Assembly (NCBI GenBank): GCA_944393165.1
Contig: CALXZF010000151.1
Location: 1-8,445 of the forward strand
Direction of reading: 5' to 3'
DNA length: 8,445 nt
From: an uncultured Clostridia bacterium
GTDB taxonomy: Bacteria; Bacillota_A; Clostridia; TANB77; CAG-508
Positions 1 through 6,398 of this stretch are shown here, in pieces. Positions within the stretch are counted from its first letter, which is position 1, and each line of letters starts with the position of its first letter. The notes under the pieces are model-generated. The model searched no databases, was not told where the DNA came from, and saw only the letters and a list, made by a program, of their open reading frames with translations. The position numbers were made by a program, and so were the translations under genes.

Positions 1-341
1 GCAAAGAACTTGTAAACAGAAAAGACATTGAAAAATTAAAATCTAAAGGATATGACACAGAAATGTTAAAAGACAAGAATTTCATTGATTTTAGACAACA
101 ATTTACAATCAATACACCAGTAGAAAAGATAGTAGACATATATAAACAAGTTAACAATCCTAAAATTGAAAAACCTAAAAGTCCAGGAAGTGCAAAAAGT
201 ACAACAACAGTAAAACAAATAAAAGATTATTATAGTCCAGAAGATTTTGACAAGTTAACTGATGAAGAATTAAACAATCCTAAGATAATGGAAATTGTTG
301 ATAAGTCAAGATTACAATGGTACAAAAATATGAAAAATTGA
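1..341 (+). CDS. Probable capsid scaffolding protein, C-terminal part (5' truncated)
   Basis: The reading frame (codons from base 3) is open to the window edge, so the ATG at 63 is an internal methionine and the true start lies upstream. The visible 112 residues begin with a charged, helix-forming stretch. A low-complexity Lys/Pro/Ser/Thr linker follows (around PKSPGSAKSTTT), and then a compact end with KDYYSPEDFDKLTDEEL and a terminal SRLQWYKNMKN. A charged helix, flexible linker and short C-terminal 'Y-x-PE-x-F-x-x-LT-x-EE-L' unit ending near a tryptophan is typical of scaffolding proteins encoded just before the coat gene in Firmicutes phages. In that family the C-terminus contacts the coat protein inside the procapsid. 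The gene ends in TGA at 339-341, which touches the coat-gene ribosome binding site, suggesting coupled translation. The call rests on position and C-terminal pattern; a head protease or minor head protein is not excluded. Confidence 0.6.
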   Translation, partial: KELVNRKDIEKLKSKGYDTEMLKDKNFIDFRQQFTINTPVEKIVDIYKQVNNPKIEKPKSPGSAKSTTTVKQIKDYYSPEDFDKLTDEELNNPKIMEIVDKSRLQWYKNMKN

Positions 342-347
342 AGGAGG
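341..347 (+). promoter_or_regulatory. Ribosome binding site setting the coat start
   Basis: AAGGAGG lies 8 bases before the ATG at 356. An in-frame ATG at 317 would overlap the upstream gene and has no comparable site in front of it, so 356 is the supported start. Confidence 0.85.
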
Positions 348-355
348 AAAAACAT

Positions 356-1219
356 ATGTCAGTAGCAGTTTTCAAACAAACATTATGGAGCAAAAAAATT
401 CAAAATGCTCTAGATACCTTAACAGGTCTTAGAACACATTGTGATTATCAATTTGACGGAGAAATAAAAGCAGGAAATAAATTAAAAATAACAGGCTCAG
501 TAAAACCAACAATTGGTACATATGTACCTGGAACAGATATTACTATTGAAAATGTTGATGGTAATGACCAAGAATTAGTAATAGACCAATTCAAATATTT
601 TGCAAGATATTTTGACAATGTAGACAAAGCACAATCTATTCCAGGAGTAATGGAAAATGATGCAAAAGAATGTGCTAAACATTTACATGAAGAAGGAGAT
701 AAATATGTTGCTAAAATTATAAAAGATGCAGCAGAAAAAGAAGATACAGTAATAGCACAAGGAACAGCTATAACACCTTCTAAAACAACAGTTATTCCTG
801 CTGTAGAAGAAGGATTAGTTGCTTTATATGAAAAAAATGTAAATCCAACTTCTGAATTATATGGTGAATTTTCACCAAAAATGTATTCATTCTTAAGACA
901 AGCATTAACAGAAACATTAACTAACAATGTTGAGTTGGCTAAAAAAGGTGCTGTAGGAAAATACAATAATGTATTAGTATGTATAGAAAATTTATTGCCT
1001 GAAAATACAACTAAAAAGGTAAAATATAATATCATAAGAACATCAAAAGCAGTTGCTTTTGCGGGACAAGTAGACACTGTAAAAGCAGTTGAAAAAGAAA
1101 AAGGTTTTGGAGATATTGTAAAAGGACTATATGTATTTGGAGCAAAAATTGTAAGACCAGAAGAAATTTACTTAATACTAGAAACAATACCAACTACATC
1201 AACAGGTGTAGGTGGATAG
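356..1219 (+). CDS. Major capsid protein (HK97-fold type)
   Basis: This 287-residue protein would form the icosahedral shell. It starts with the typical coat N-terminus 'F-K-Q-T-L-W-S-K-K-I' followed by a long helix. A beta region comes next (GEIKAGNKLKITG, about residues 37-49), where related coats have a 'G-x-x-I-x-x-G-D-x-V' type strand pair. Residues about 76-125 hold a probable spine helix with the pattern QFKYFARYFDNVDKAQ, then ECAKHLHEEGDKYVAKIIKDA. This matches the 'D-x-D-x-x-Q ... A-x-x-L-x-x-x-x-D' signature of P22-like and many Firmicutes coats. The later part has the usual strand/helix alternation and ends in a Thr/Gly-rich tail (TTSTGVGG). The start at 356 is fixed by the ribosome binding site. 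Position after a scaffold and before an adaptor agrees. Length is within the normal range for HK97-fold coats without a protease-cleaved delta domain. A bacterial encapsulin is unlikely in this context. Confidence 0.85.
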   Translation: MSVAVFKQTLWSKKIQNALDTLTGLRTHCDYQFDGEIKAGNKLKITGSVKPTIGTYVPGTDITIENVDGNDQELVIDQFKYFARYFDNVDKAQSIPGVMENDAKECAKHLHEEGDKYVAKIIKDAAEKEDTVIAQGTAITPSKTTVIPAVEEGLVALYEKNVNPTSELYGEFSPKMYSFLRQALTETLTNNVELAKKGAVGKYNNVLVCIENLLPENTTKKVKYNIIRTSKAVAFAGQVDTVKAVEKEKGFGDIVKGLYVFGAKIVRPEEIYLILETIPTTSTGVGG

Positions 1220-1306
1220 AATTAAGAGGGATATATTCCCTCTTTTCATCATTCTAAAGGAAAAGAGGTAGTTCAATTCTACCAAGAATGAAAGGAGTAA
1301 AATTAA
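1220..1306 (+). promoter_or_regulatory. Intergenic leader with three overlapping stem-loops
   Basis: This 87-base gap is the only sizeable non-coding stretch in the window. It can form three perfect stems that share bases. Stem A pairs 1224-1231 with 1237-1244. Stem B pairs 1239-1247 with 1260-1268. Stem C pairs 1267-1271 with 1279-1283. A and B exclude each other, and B and C exclude each other. A further 6-base pairing of 1217-1222 with 1251-1256 could enclose stem A. The gap ends in the ribosome binding site of the next gene (1292-1297). I see no convincing -35/-10 promoter. Likely roles are partial termination or mRNA processing that makes coat transcripts more abundant than downstream ones; this is inference. 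Confidence 0.5.
1224..1246 (+). terminator. Weak intrinsic terminator-like hairpin after the coat gene
   Basis: An 8-base-pair perfect stem (AAGAGGGA with TCCCTCTT) closes a 5-base loop TATAT and is followed by only two further Ts, 4 bases past the coat stop codon. The stem is short and the T tract is poor, so full termination is doubtful. Partial termination or 3'-end protection of the coat mRNA fits better, since downstream genes have no obvious promoter of their own. Confidence 0.5.
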
Positions 1307-1651
1307 ATGTCAAAAAAATTAAAACCACAAGAAAAAGTAGAAAGATTTATGATTAAACCACATTATGGTTTATTTATGGGGTTAACAGTAAATAAAGATA
1401 CTGACGTGGAAGATGAGACAGAAGATGGAAAAGTACATCAAACAATTAAGGGAACAACATTTACAACAATAAAAAAAGACTTAATAGAAAAAGATGGAAT
1501 GAAAATAGAAGAAGAATCAAAATTAATTGTTCAAGTTCCAGAAGGAACAAGATTAATATGGATAGATGGACAAGGATATATAGTGCCAGATTTTGAAGTA
1601 AAAACAATTAAAGAAGTAATAGAAGATATGGATTGTATAAAAGAACTTTAG
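1307..1651 (+). CDS. Unidentified small virion-module protein
   Basis: I do not recognise a named family for this 114-residue protein. It is rich in Lys, Glu and Asp. There is an N-terminal basic segment (MSKKLKPQEKVERFMIKPHYGLFMGLTV), a polar middle with an acidic run (DVEDETEDG), and a C-terminal beta-like unit (LIVQVPEGTRLIWIDGQGYIVP) followed by a short helix ending in MDCIKEL. No signal peptide or membrane segment is seen. It starts 87 bases after the coat gene with a good ribosome binding site (AGGAG, 9 bases upstream). Its stop TAG lies directly before the next gene's binding site. In phage maps the slot between coat and adaptor often holds a decoration protein or an assembly helper, which are the main candidates, but nothing in the sequence proves either. 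Confidence 0.7.
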   Translation: MSKKLKPQEKVERFMIKPHYGLFMGLTVNKDTDVEDETEDGKVHQTIKGTTFTTIKKDLIEKDGMKIEEESKLIVQVPEGTRLIWIDGQGYIVPDFEVKTIKEVIEDMDCIKEL

Positions 1652-1663
1652 AAGGAGGATATT

Positions 1664-2242
1664 ATGACACTTGGTGAAAATAAAAAAATAACATTAGGAT
1701 TAATTGAAGAGTATTCTAAGACTAATACAGATTTAACAGATGACGAAGATATTGCAATGAGATTAAATTTTGCATATGCAACTAATTATCAAGAATTAAG
1801 TCAAAATAAAAAAATTATCAAAACAAGAGTTTTAAAGGAAATATCAGGAGAAACTTCTGAGGGATATACAGAATATTCTTTACCAAATAATATGTATCAA
1901 ATGAAAAGGATATTAGCATTAGATGAGAATAATAATATAATGGAAACAAATTATTATCTTTTGGGTAAAAAAATATATATAAGCAATCAAAGTGATTACC
2001 GATATATATTAGAGTATTATCAATATCCAACAGTCATAACAGAACAAACACCTAATACTTTTATGTTAGAAATAGACCAAGATGTTCAAATGATATTACC
2101 ATATGCTGTAGCAAATGATATTTTAAAAGTAGACCCAAGTGCCGATTATTCTGCTTTTTTAGCTGAATATCAAAGAAAAAAAGAAAACCTAGATACGAGA
2201 ACAGAAATTCCTTCAATTACTGTTGAGGAAGGAGTGTTGTAA
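1664..2242 (+). CDS. Head-tail adaptor / connector protein (T7 gp11 / P22 gp4-like role)
   Basis: This 192-residue protein probably docks under the portal ring and starts the tail. Its N-terminal half is helical (a series of Glu/Asn-rich helices to about residue 60). It then has the pattern common in phage adaptors. From residue 73, LPNNMYQMKRILALDE is a 'LP-x-x-(F/Y/M)-x-x-(I/L/M)-x-x-(I/V)' unit. A short strand pair with YYLLGKKIYI follows, then a YILEYYQYPTVI strand ('I-x-Y-x-x-x-P-x-x-(I/L)'). Last comes a helix around PYAVANDILKVDPSADYSAFLAEYQRKKENL. That final part corresponds to the 'A-x-x-I-x-x-x-D ... Y-x-x-K-x-x-x-L' helices of such adaptors. The position directly before a nozzle-like gene supports the call. 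An ordinary siphoviral head-completion protein is the main alternative. The ribosome binding site GGAGG ends 5 bases before the ATG. Confidence 0.62.
   Translation: MTLGENKKITLGLIEEYSKTNTDLTDDEDIAMRLNFAYATNYQELSQNKKIIKTRVLKEISGETSEGYTEYSLPNNMYQMKRILALDENNNIMETNYYLLGKKIYISNQSDYRYILEYYQYPTVITEQTPNTFMLEIDQDVQMILPYAVANDILKVDPSADYSAFLAEYQRKKENLDTRTEIPSITVEEGVL
2229..2234 (+). promoter_or_regulatory. Ribosome binding site inside the end of the adaptor gene
   Basis: AAGGAG lies 9 bases before the ATG at 2244 and within the last codons of the adaptor gene (encoding EEG). It supports the ATG at 2244 rather than a TTG at 2223, which would overlap the adaptor gene by 20 bases. Confidence 0.75.
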
Positions 2243-2243
2243 T

Positions 2244-4034
2244 ATGGCAACAACTGTTAAAAGAGCTTATACAGGATTTAGAGGAGTGGATTTTGCAAAC
2301 GATGCAAGTTTAGTAAATTTGACAAGAAGTCCTGATGCTTTAAATGTATGGAAAAATTATTCTGACACACAAGGAAGTTGTATAGAAACAAGACCAGGAT
2401 ATATAAAAATAGGAGATTTTGCAAACAATATAAATGGAATATATTTTTACAATGACGATGCTTTTATACATGCTGGAACTAATTTATATGTTTGGAGTAA
2501 TTTTCCTAATACACCTGAAGAAAAAACATTATTAAAAAGTGATATGAATGATATAAGAAGTTCTTTTGTAATATTTGATGAAAAACTTTATATAATAGAT
2601 GGAAAAAATTATCTTGTATATTATAACAACACATTAAAAAAAGTATCAGAAGATAATCCAATAATACCAACGACTTCAATAGCAAGAAGTCCATCAGGGG
2701 GAGGAGAATTATATCAAGATGTTAATGTAATTCAACCTTTAAGAAAAAATACATTTTTGGCTGATGGAACATCTACTGATTTTTATTTAGATGCACAAAA
2801 TATAGAACAAGTAACAGAGGTTAAAGTAAATGATACAGTAACAACTGATTACACTACAGATACCATAAATGGAATTGTTAAATTTACTACAGCACCATCT
2901 AAACCTGATTTAGATGGTATAGACAATGTGGAGATAACATTAAAAAAAACAGTAGATGGATATAATGATAGAATTAATAAATGTACTAAAATAGTTGTTT
3001 TTGATAGAAGGTTATTTTTTACAGGAAATCCTGATTATCCAAACGCGATTTTTCATTCAGAAATAAATGAACCATCTTATATAAGTGATTTATCATACTA
3101 TCAAGATGGAAGCGATGAAAGCGAAATAAAAGCAATAGTAGTAGGAAATAATACATTATGGGTTTTCAAAGAACCTAATCAACAAAACGAAACAATATTT
3201 TATCACACATCATCATTTGATGAAACAGGAATAGTTTACCCTAGCTATCAAGGAAATGTTAGTACAGGTTGTTATTCAGATGCAATAAACTACAAAGATG
3301 ATATTGTCTTTCTAAGCAGAAACGGTTTAGAAGGAATATCAAGCGATGATATTAATTCTAAACAATTATTAAATCATAGAAGTAGTTTAGTAGATAACAA
3401 ATTAATAAACGAAAACAATTTTAATAATGCTATGATGGCAGAATGGGAAGGATATTTATTAATATTAGTTAACCATAAGATTTATTTAGCGGATATGAGG
3501 CAAATGTTTTCAGGTACTATAGGTTATGAATATGAATGGTATCTATGGGACTTGTCAGAAGACAAAATAAACTATATAAAAGAATATAAAGGTAATTTAT
3601 ATATAGGTTCACAAAATGGACTTATTTTTTATTTTCATGGCACAAATGATAATGGAAAAGTAATAAATAGTTATTGGACAACACCTATGGATAATTTCGG
3701 ATATGGAAATTTAAACAAAACCACAAATAAACGAGGTGGATTAGCAAAGATTAAAACTATACCAAATGGAATTATAAAAGTTTCTGAAATAACAAATAAA
3801 AAGCAAGAAGCAAGAGAAATAACACAATATAGTGCTACTGGTTTTGATTTTGGAAATATTGATTTTTCAAACTTTTCGTTTGAAACAAACAGTAATTCAT
3901 ATATAGTTTATAAAATTAAAGAGAAAAAATTCGTTGAAATTTCTTTAAAATTTTATAGTGACGAATTAGATAAACCGTTTGGTATTTATAGTGCTATTTT
4001 AGAAGCCTTTATTGGAGGATATGTAAAAAAATAG
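2244..4034 (+). CDS. Tail nozzle / stabilization-like protein (T7 gp12 / P22 gp10-like)
   Basis: This 596-residue, beta-rich protein probably forms the distal ring of a short tail and plugs the DNA channel. The N-terminus reads 'YTGFRGVDFANDASLVNLTRSPDALNVW', then an R-P-G motif (TRPGYIKIG). This is the 'F-x-G-G/V ... SPDAxNV ... RPG' opening of nozzle-type proteins. Short beta-propeller-like blades follow (YFYNDDAFIHAGTNLYVW and others). An inserted domain of about residues 165-235 has the 'ADGTSTDFYLD ... VTEVKVND' pattern that also occurs in other phage receptor and tail proteins. Propeller blades resume with the tell-tale VVFDRRLFFTGNPDYPN (residues 251-267), HSEINEPSYI, and a later DIVFLSRNGLEGI. 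No transmembrane segment is seen. The call rests on these motifs and on the position after the adaptor. A siphoviral receptor-type protein is the alternative. The TAG stop overlaps the next ribosome binding site. Confidence 0.72.
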   Translation: MATTVKRAYTGFRGVDFANDASLVNLTRSPDALNVWKNYSDTQGSCIETRPGYIKIGDFANNINGIYFYNDDAFIHAGTNLYVWSNFPNTPEEKTLLKSDMNDIRSSFVIFDEKLYIIDGKNYLVYYNNTLKKVSEDNPIIPTTSIARSPSGGGELYQDVNVIQPLRKNTFLADGTSTDFYLDAQNIEQVTEVKVNDTVTTDYTTDTINGIVKFTTAPSKPDLDGIDNVEITLKKTVDGYNDRINKCTKIVVFDRRLFFTGNPDYPNAIFHSEINEPSYISDLSYYQDGSDESEIKAIVVGNNTLWVFKEPNQQNETIFYHTSSFDETGIVYPSYQGNVSTGCYSDAINYKDDIVFLSRNGLEGISSDDINSKQLLNHRSSLVDNKLINENNFNNAMMAEWEGYLLILVNHKIYLADMRQMFSGTIGYEYEWYLWDLSEDKINYIKEYKGNLYIGSQNGLIFYFHGTNDNGKVINSYWTTPMDNFGYGNLNKTTNKRGGLAKIKTIPNGIIKVSEITNKKQEAREITQYSATGFDFGNIDFSNFSFETNSNSYIVYKIKEKKFVEISLKFYSDELDKPFGIYSAILEAFIGGYVKK

Positions 4035-4043
4035 GAGGAAAAA

Positions 4044-4403
4044 ATGAATTTACCTGAATTAGAAGATAATTTAAATATATTACAAAGTTTACCAAATAAA
4101 CCTACACTTAGTGCAGAGGATTTAAAAGAAGAATTTGATAAAGCTCCTAATATTATAAAAGACTATATAAATAATACTTTATTGCAGGCCATAGAGAATT
4201 TGATACAGAGTTCTATAAGTTCTTCAAAAACATCTCTAGAAAACAGTTTAACAAGCACAAGCACAACTAAAGGGCTAACTGCAGCTATGGGAAAGAAATT
4301 AAATGAAGAAAAACAAAAAAATATATTATATGGCACAGACATACCTACAGAAGGAACTGATGGAGATATATATTTACAATATTTTGATGAACAGGAGGAA
4401 TAG
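4044..4403 (+). CDS. Small tail-fibre hub / connector-type protein
   Basis: This 119-residue protein begins with a helix, then the pattern LPNKPTLSAEDLKEEFDKAPNIIKDYINNTL (residues about 16-46). 'LP-x-x-P-x-x-(S/T)A-x-x-LK-x-x-FD-x-A-x-x-x-IK-x-(Y/F)IN-x-x-L' recurs at the N-termini of Firmicutes phage tail-fibre and baseplate proteins. A Ser/Thr-rich coiled-coil-like stretch follows (STSTTKGLTAAMGKKLNEEK, residues about 73-92), with the 'T-x-x-LSA-x-x-GKxL' form seen in many fibres. The end has LYGTDIPTEGTDGDIYLQY, the 'G-x-x-x-P ... GDIYLQY' motif common in phage tail proteins. Probably it trimerises and links fibres to the tail. In other phages these motifs open much longer fibre proteins, so here the hub may be split from its fibre, which is the next gene. 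Ribosome binding site AGGAGG ends 5 bases before the ATG. Confidence 0.6.
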   Translation: MNLPELEDNLNILQSLPNKPTLSAEDLKEEFDKAPNIIKDYINNTLLQAIENLIQSSISSSKTSLENSLTSTSTTKGLTAAMGKKLNEEKQKNILYGTDIPTEGTDGDIYLQYFDEQEE

Positions 4404-4406
4404 TAT

Positions 4407-5477
4407 ATGGGAAATATGTCAGGGACTTATGGAAGTCATTATACTTTACGACCTGTTGTATATATACCAAGTCAAAATTATGCAGAAAATACAAGTATAA
4501 TAAAAGTAGAATTATATATAGATTTTGATGGTTCAAGCTATTACGCATACACTAATTATGGTACAAGTGGTTCAATTAGTATAAATGGAAATACAATAAA
4601 TTTAACTGTAGCATCAATAAATTTTGAAAGTGGTATTGCTAAAAGCATTTTACTAGGTACACATCAAATAACTGTAAATCATAACGCAGATGGAAGTTGC
4701 CCTACAATTCCTATAACTGGAAGTTGGAATACAAATACTAGTAGAATAGGAAGCGGTACTGTTTCTACTTCTGTTACACCTCCTACTATACCTAGATATG
4801 CAGATATTATAAATGCTTATGTAGAAAGTGCCACTATTAATTCATTGACTATAAGATATATAGTATCTAGGAACGCCGACATATACTGTAGTGTAAATGA
4901 CGAAGACTGGGGAGGTCCAAGAGTTACAAATACAACAAATGGAACATTTACTATAAGTGGATTAAATCCAAATCAAACATATACTTATAGAATTTTATCG
5001 AGGGCTGTAGGTACAAATTTAGATAGGTTGTCTGGATACTTGCAAGGAACTACTTTAGATATTGCAAGAATAACAGATTTAAGCAATTTCAAACATGGAG
5101 ATAATGCTAATATTAATATATCAAATCCTGCAGGAATATCTGATTTAAATTTAGTATTAAAAATAGGGGAAATGCAGATTTTAAATAGAGCAGTTTCAAC
5201 AGGAAATAATGTTATAAAATTTAAAGATACAGAACTAGATAATTTATATAAAGAATATGGAACAGAAAGTAGTTTAACAGCTACTTTTATTTTATCTGGA
5301 AGTGGATATACAAATTCTAAAACTTGTATTGTTACTCTTACTGGAAATCAAAAAACAGTAAAAATAAAAAATAATAATATATATAAAAGAGGAAAAGTAT
5401 TTATAAATATAAATGGAACTTATAGGAAAGCAGTAATTTGGATAAATAAAAATGGTAGTTGGAGGAGGTGTATATAA
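4407..5477 (+). CDS. DUF859-like tail fibre with FN3 domain
   Basis: This 356-residue protein is a probable host-binding tail fibre. Residues about 1-130 carry the DUF859-type pattern: an early YIPSQNYAENTSIIKVELYI ('Q-x-x-x-NTS-x-(V/I)'), then HQITVNHNADGS ('V-x-HN-x-DG'), and finally PPTIPRYADI ('L/P-T-IPR-x-S/A'), which closes that domain in Firmicutes phages. Residues about 130-218 look like a fibronectin type III fold, with the hallmark FTISGLNPNQTYTYRIL. A third beta domain runs to about 325. The C-terminus holds two 13-residue-period repeats, FININGTYRKA (332-342) and WINKNGSWRRC (345-355), of the 'W-x-x-x-NG-x-W' type seen at fibre tips. The start has ribosome binding site AGGAGGA 7 bases upstream. 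The last codons encode WRR with the same bases that form the next gene's binding site. DUF859 proteins are best known from siphoviruses, so this fibre may have been exchanged between phage types. Confidence 0.68.
   Translation: MGNMSGTYGSHYTLRPVVYIPSQNYAENTSIIKVELYIDFDGSSYYAYTNYGTSGSISINGNTINLTVASINFESGIAKSILLGTHQITVNHNADGSCPTIPITGSWNTNTSRIGSGTVSTSVTPPTIPRYADIINAYVESATINSLTIRYIVSRNADIYCSVNDEDWGGPRVTNTTNGTFTISGLNPNQTYTYRILSRAVGTNLDRLSGYLQGTTLDIARITDLSNFKHGDNANINISNPAGISDLNLVLKIGEMQILNRAVSTGNNVIKFKDTELDNLYKEYGTESSLTATFILSGSGYTNSKTCIVTLTGNQKTVKIKNNNIYKRGKVFININGTYRKAVIWINKNGSWRRCI
5400..5471 (+). repeat. Two degenerate tandem C-terminal fibre repeats
   Basis: The fibre C-terminus contains two related 11-residue units with a 13-residue period: FININGTYRKA and WINKNGSWRRC. 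They share '(F/W)-I-N-x-N-G-(S/T)-(Y/W)-R-(K/R)-(A/C)'. The repeat is visible in protein, less so in DNA, so the duplication is not recent. Confidence 0.6.
5463..5468 (+). promoter_or_regulatory. Ribosome binding site within the end of the fibre gene
   Basis: AGGAGG lies 11 bases before the ATG at 5480 and inside the fibre's last codons (RR of WRRCI). The ATG at 5480 is preferred to a TTG at 5459, which would lie upstream of this site. The spacing is somewhat long. Confidence 0.7.
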
Positions 5478-5479
5478 TA

Positions 5480-6388
5480 ATGGCTACAGGATATGAAGAT
5501 ATAGATAAACTAACTAGTAATCAAAATCAAATGTTAGATGAATCCTTAAAAAAGCAAGAAGAAATAATAAATAATCAAACACAAATGCAAATAGACGAAT
5601 TAGAAAAAAATAAGACTGAAATAGACCAACAAACGGCAAAGACAAACCAGGGGTTATATGCACAATACAAGAAAGCAAGTAATCCATATGGGGCAAATGC
5701 AGAAAAAATATATGAACAGGGCTTAGGTAATTCAGGATACTCGGAAACATCTAAAGTTAATTTATATAATACATATCAAAAAAATGTGACGGAAACAATA
5801 AATAATGCACAAAAATTAAAATCTGATTTTGATTTTCAAATAAATCAAGCAAGACAGACTGGAGATATTACACTAGCACAAAATGCATTAGAGATATATA
5901 ATCAAAAAATGCAATTATTAACACAAGAATATGAATTGAAAAATAATAGAGAACAATTCTTGTATCAAAAAGAACAAGATGCATTAGCACAATCAAATTG
6001 GGAAAAAGAATGGTTATATCAACAACAAAGAGACCAAATAGCAGATAGTCAATGGCAACAAACATTTGATTATCAAAAACAAAGAGACCAAGTAGCAGAT
6101 AGTCAATGGGCTAAAGAGTATGCTCTTTCTCAAAGAAAAAGCACTTCAAGCAGAAGTAGTAGTGGAGGAAGCGGGTCTTCAATTAATGTTTCTGATGGAA
6201 ATAGTGTAAATACTATGAACAATGGCATAAGTGAATATGCAAATCAATATTTAGAAAGAGTAAAATATTTACAATCTCTAGGAAATTCATCAAATGAAAA
6301 TTTAGAAAAAGCTATAGTGAATCAAGTAACAAACGGAAATATATCAGAAGATGAAGCTGCATATATATGTTATGAACTTGGAATATAG
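5480..6388 (+). CDS. Coiled-coil, Trp-repeat protein, probable internal virion / ejection protein
   Basis: This 302-residue protein is probably packed in the head and ejected with DNA, although the function is inferred. Residues 1-65 form a Gln/Lys/Glu-rich coiled coil. Next comes 'YGANAEKIYEQGLGNSGYSETSKVNLYNTYQ' (from residue 70), a pattern I know from internal-virion-like proteins of Clostridia phages ('YG-x-x-AE ... GL-x-(N)SGYSE ... Y-x-x-YQ'). Coiled coil continues to about 165, including a DITLAQNALEIY segment. Residues 172-220 hold 18-residue repeats with a conserved 'S-x-W' and 'Q-x-QRDQxAD'. A Ser/Gly/Arg linker (about 217-242) leads to a small helical C-terminal domain, whose end reads NGNISEDEAAYICYELGI. 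No signal peptide, enzyme motif or membrane segment is seen. It sits between the fibre and the giant polyvalent protein, the place of ejection-protein genes in podoviruses. A tail-assembly or tape-like protein is the alternative. Confidence 0.6.
   Translation: MATGYEDIDKLTSNQNQMLDESLKKQEEIINNQTQMQIDELEKNKTEIDQQTAKTNQGLYAQYKKASNPYGANAEKIYEQGLGNSGYSETSKVNLYNTYQKNVTETINNAQKLKSDFDFQINQARQTGDITLAQNALEIYNQKMQLLTQEYELKNNREQFLYQKEQDALAQSNWEKEWLYQQQRDQIADSQWQQTFDYQKQRDQVADSQWAKEYALSQRKSTSSRSSSGGSGSSINVSDGNSVNTMNNGISEYANQYLERVKYLQSLGNSSNENLEKAIVNQVTNGNISEDEAAYICYELGI
5993..6109 (+). repeat. Tandem 54-base (18-residue) Trp repeats
   Basis: Two full units, 5993-6046 and 6047-6100, encode SNWEKEWLYQQQRDQIAD and SQWQQTFDYQKQRDQVAD. 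A partial third unit begins with SQW at 6101. The 30-base segments 6026-6055 and 6080-6109 differ at one position only, so part of the array was copied or homogenised recently. A weaker preceding unit (EQFLYQKEQDALAQ) suggests older duplications. Confidence 0.85.
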
Positions 6389-6392
6389 GAGG
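6387..6392 (+). promoter_or_regulatory. Ribosome binding site overlapping the upstream TAG stop
   Basis: AGGAGG begins inside the stop codon of the previous gene (TAG at 6386-6388) and lies 6 bases before the ATG at 6399. It fixes the start of the large open gene and suggests coupled translation. Confidence 0.85.
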
Positions 6393-6398
6393 ACATAA

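Noticed and set aside
612..640. A TTGACA with TCTATT 17 bases later, resembling a promoter
   Set aside because: It lies inside the coat gene, the -10 matches at only four of six positions, and such matches are common in AT-rich DNA.
448..1077. A 209-codon open frame on the minus strand opposite the coat gene
   Set aside because: It lies wholly inside the well-supported coat gene, has no matching ribosome binding site or neighbours on that strand, and its hydrophobic composition is what the complement of this AT-rich coding frame gives.
2697..2721. A strong internal ribosome-binding-like sequence (GGGGGAGGAG) followed by an ATG at 2719
   Set aside because: The ATG is out of frame with the nozzle gene and leads to a stop after three codons; the purine run simply encodes Ser-Gly-Gly-Gly-Glu.
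2942..2948. An A-AAA-AAA run in the nozzle gene that could act as a slippery site
   Set aside because: Long A runs are expected in this composition, the reading frame continues normally with recognisable domains on both sides, and no stimulatory structure was evident.
4303..4500. A 65-codon plus-strand frame across the hub/fibre junction
   Set aside because: It is out of frame with two well-supported genes, lacks a ribosome binding site, and has low-complexity composition.
339..6388. Possible alternative genetic code (TAG or TGA recoding)
   Set aside because: TAG ends five genes and TGA ends one, each next to a ribosome binding site and a new start, and no long gene needs an internal TAG or TGA. 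Standard code 11 explains all genes; only rare readthrough remains possible.
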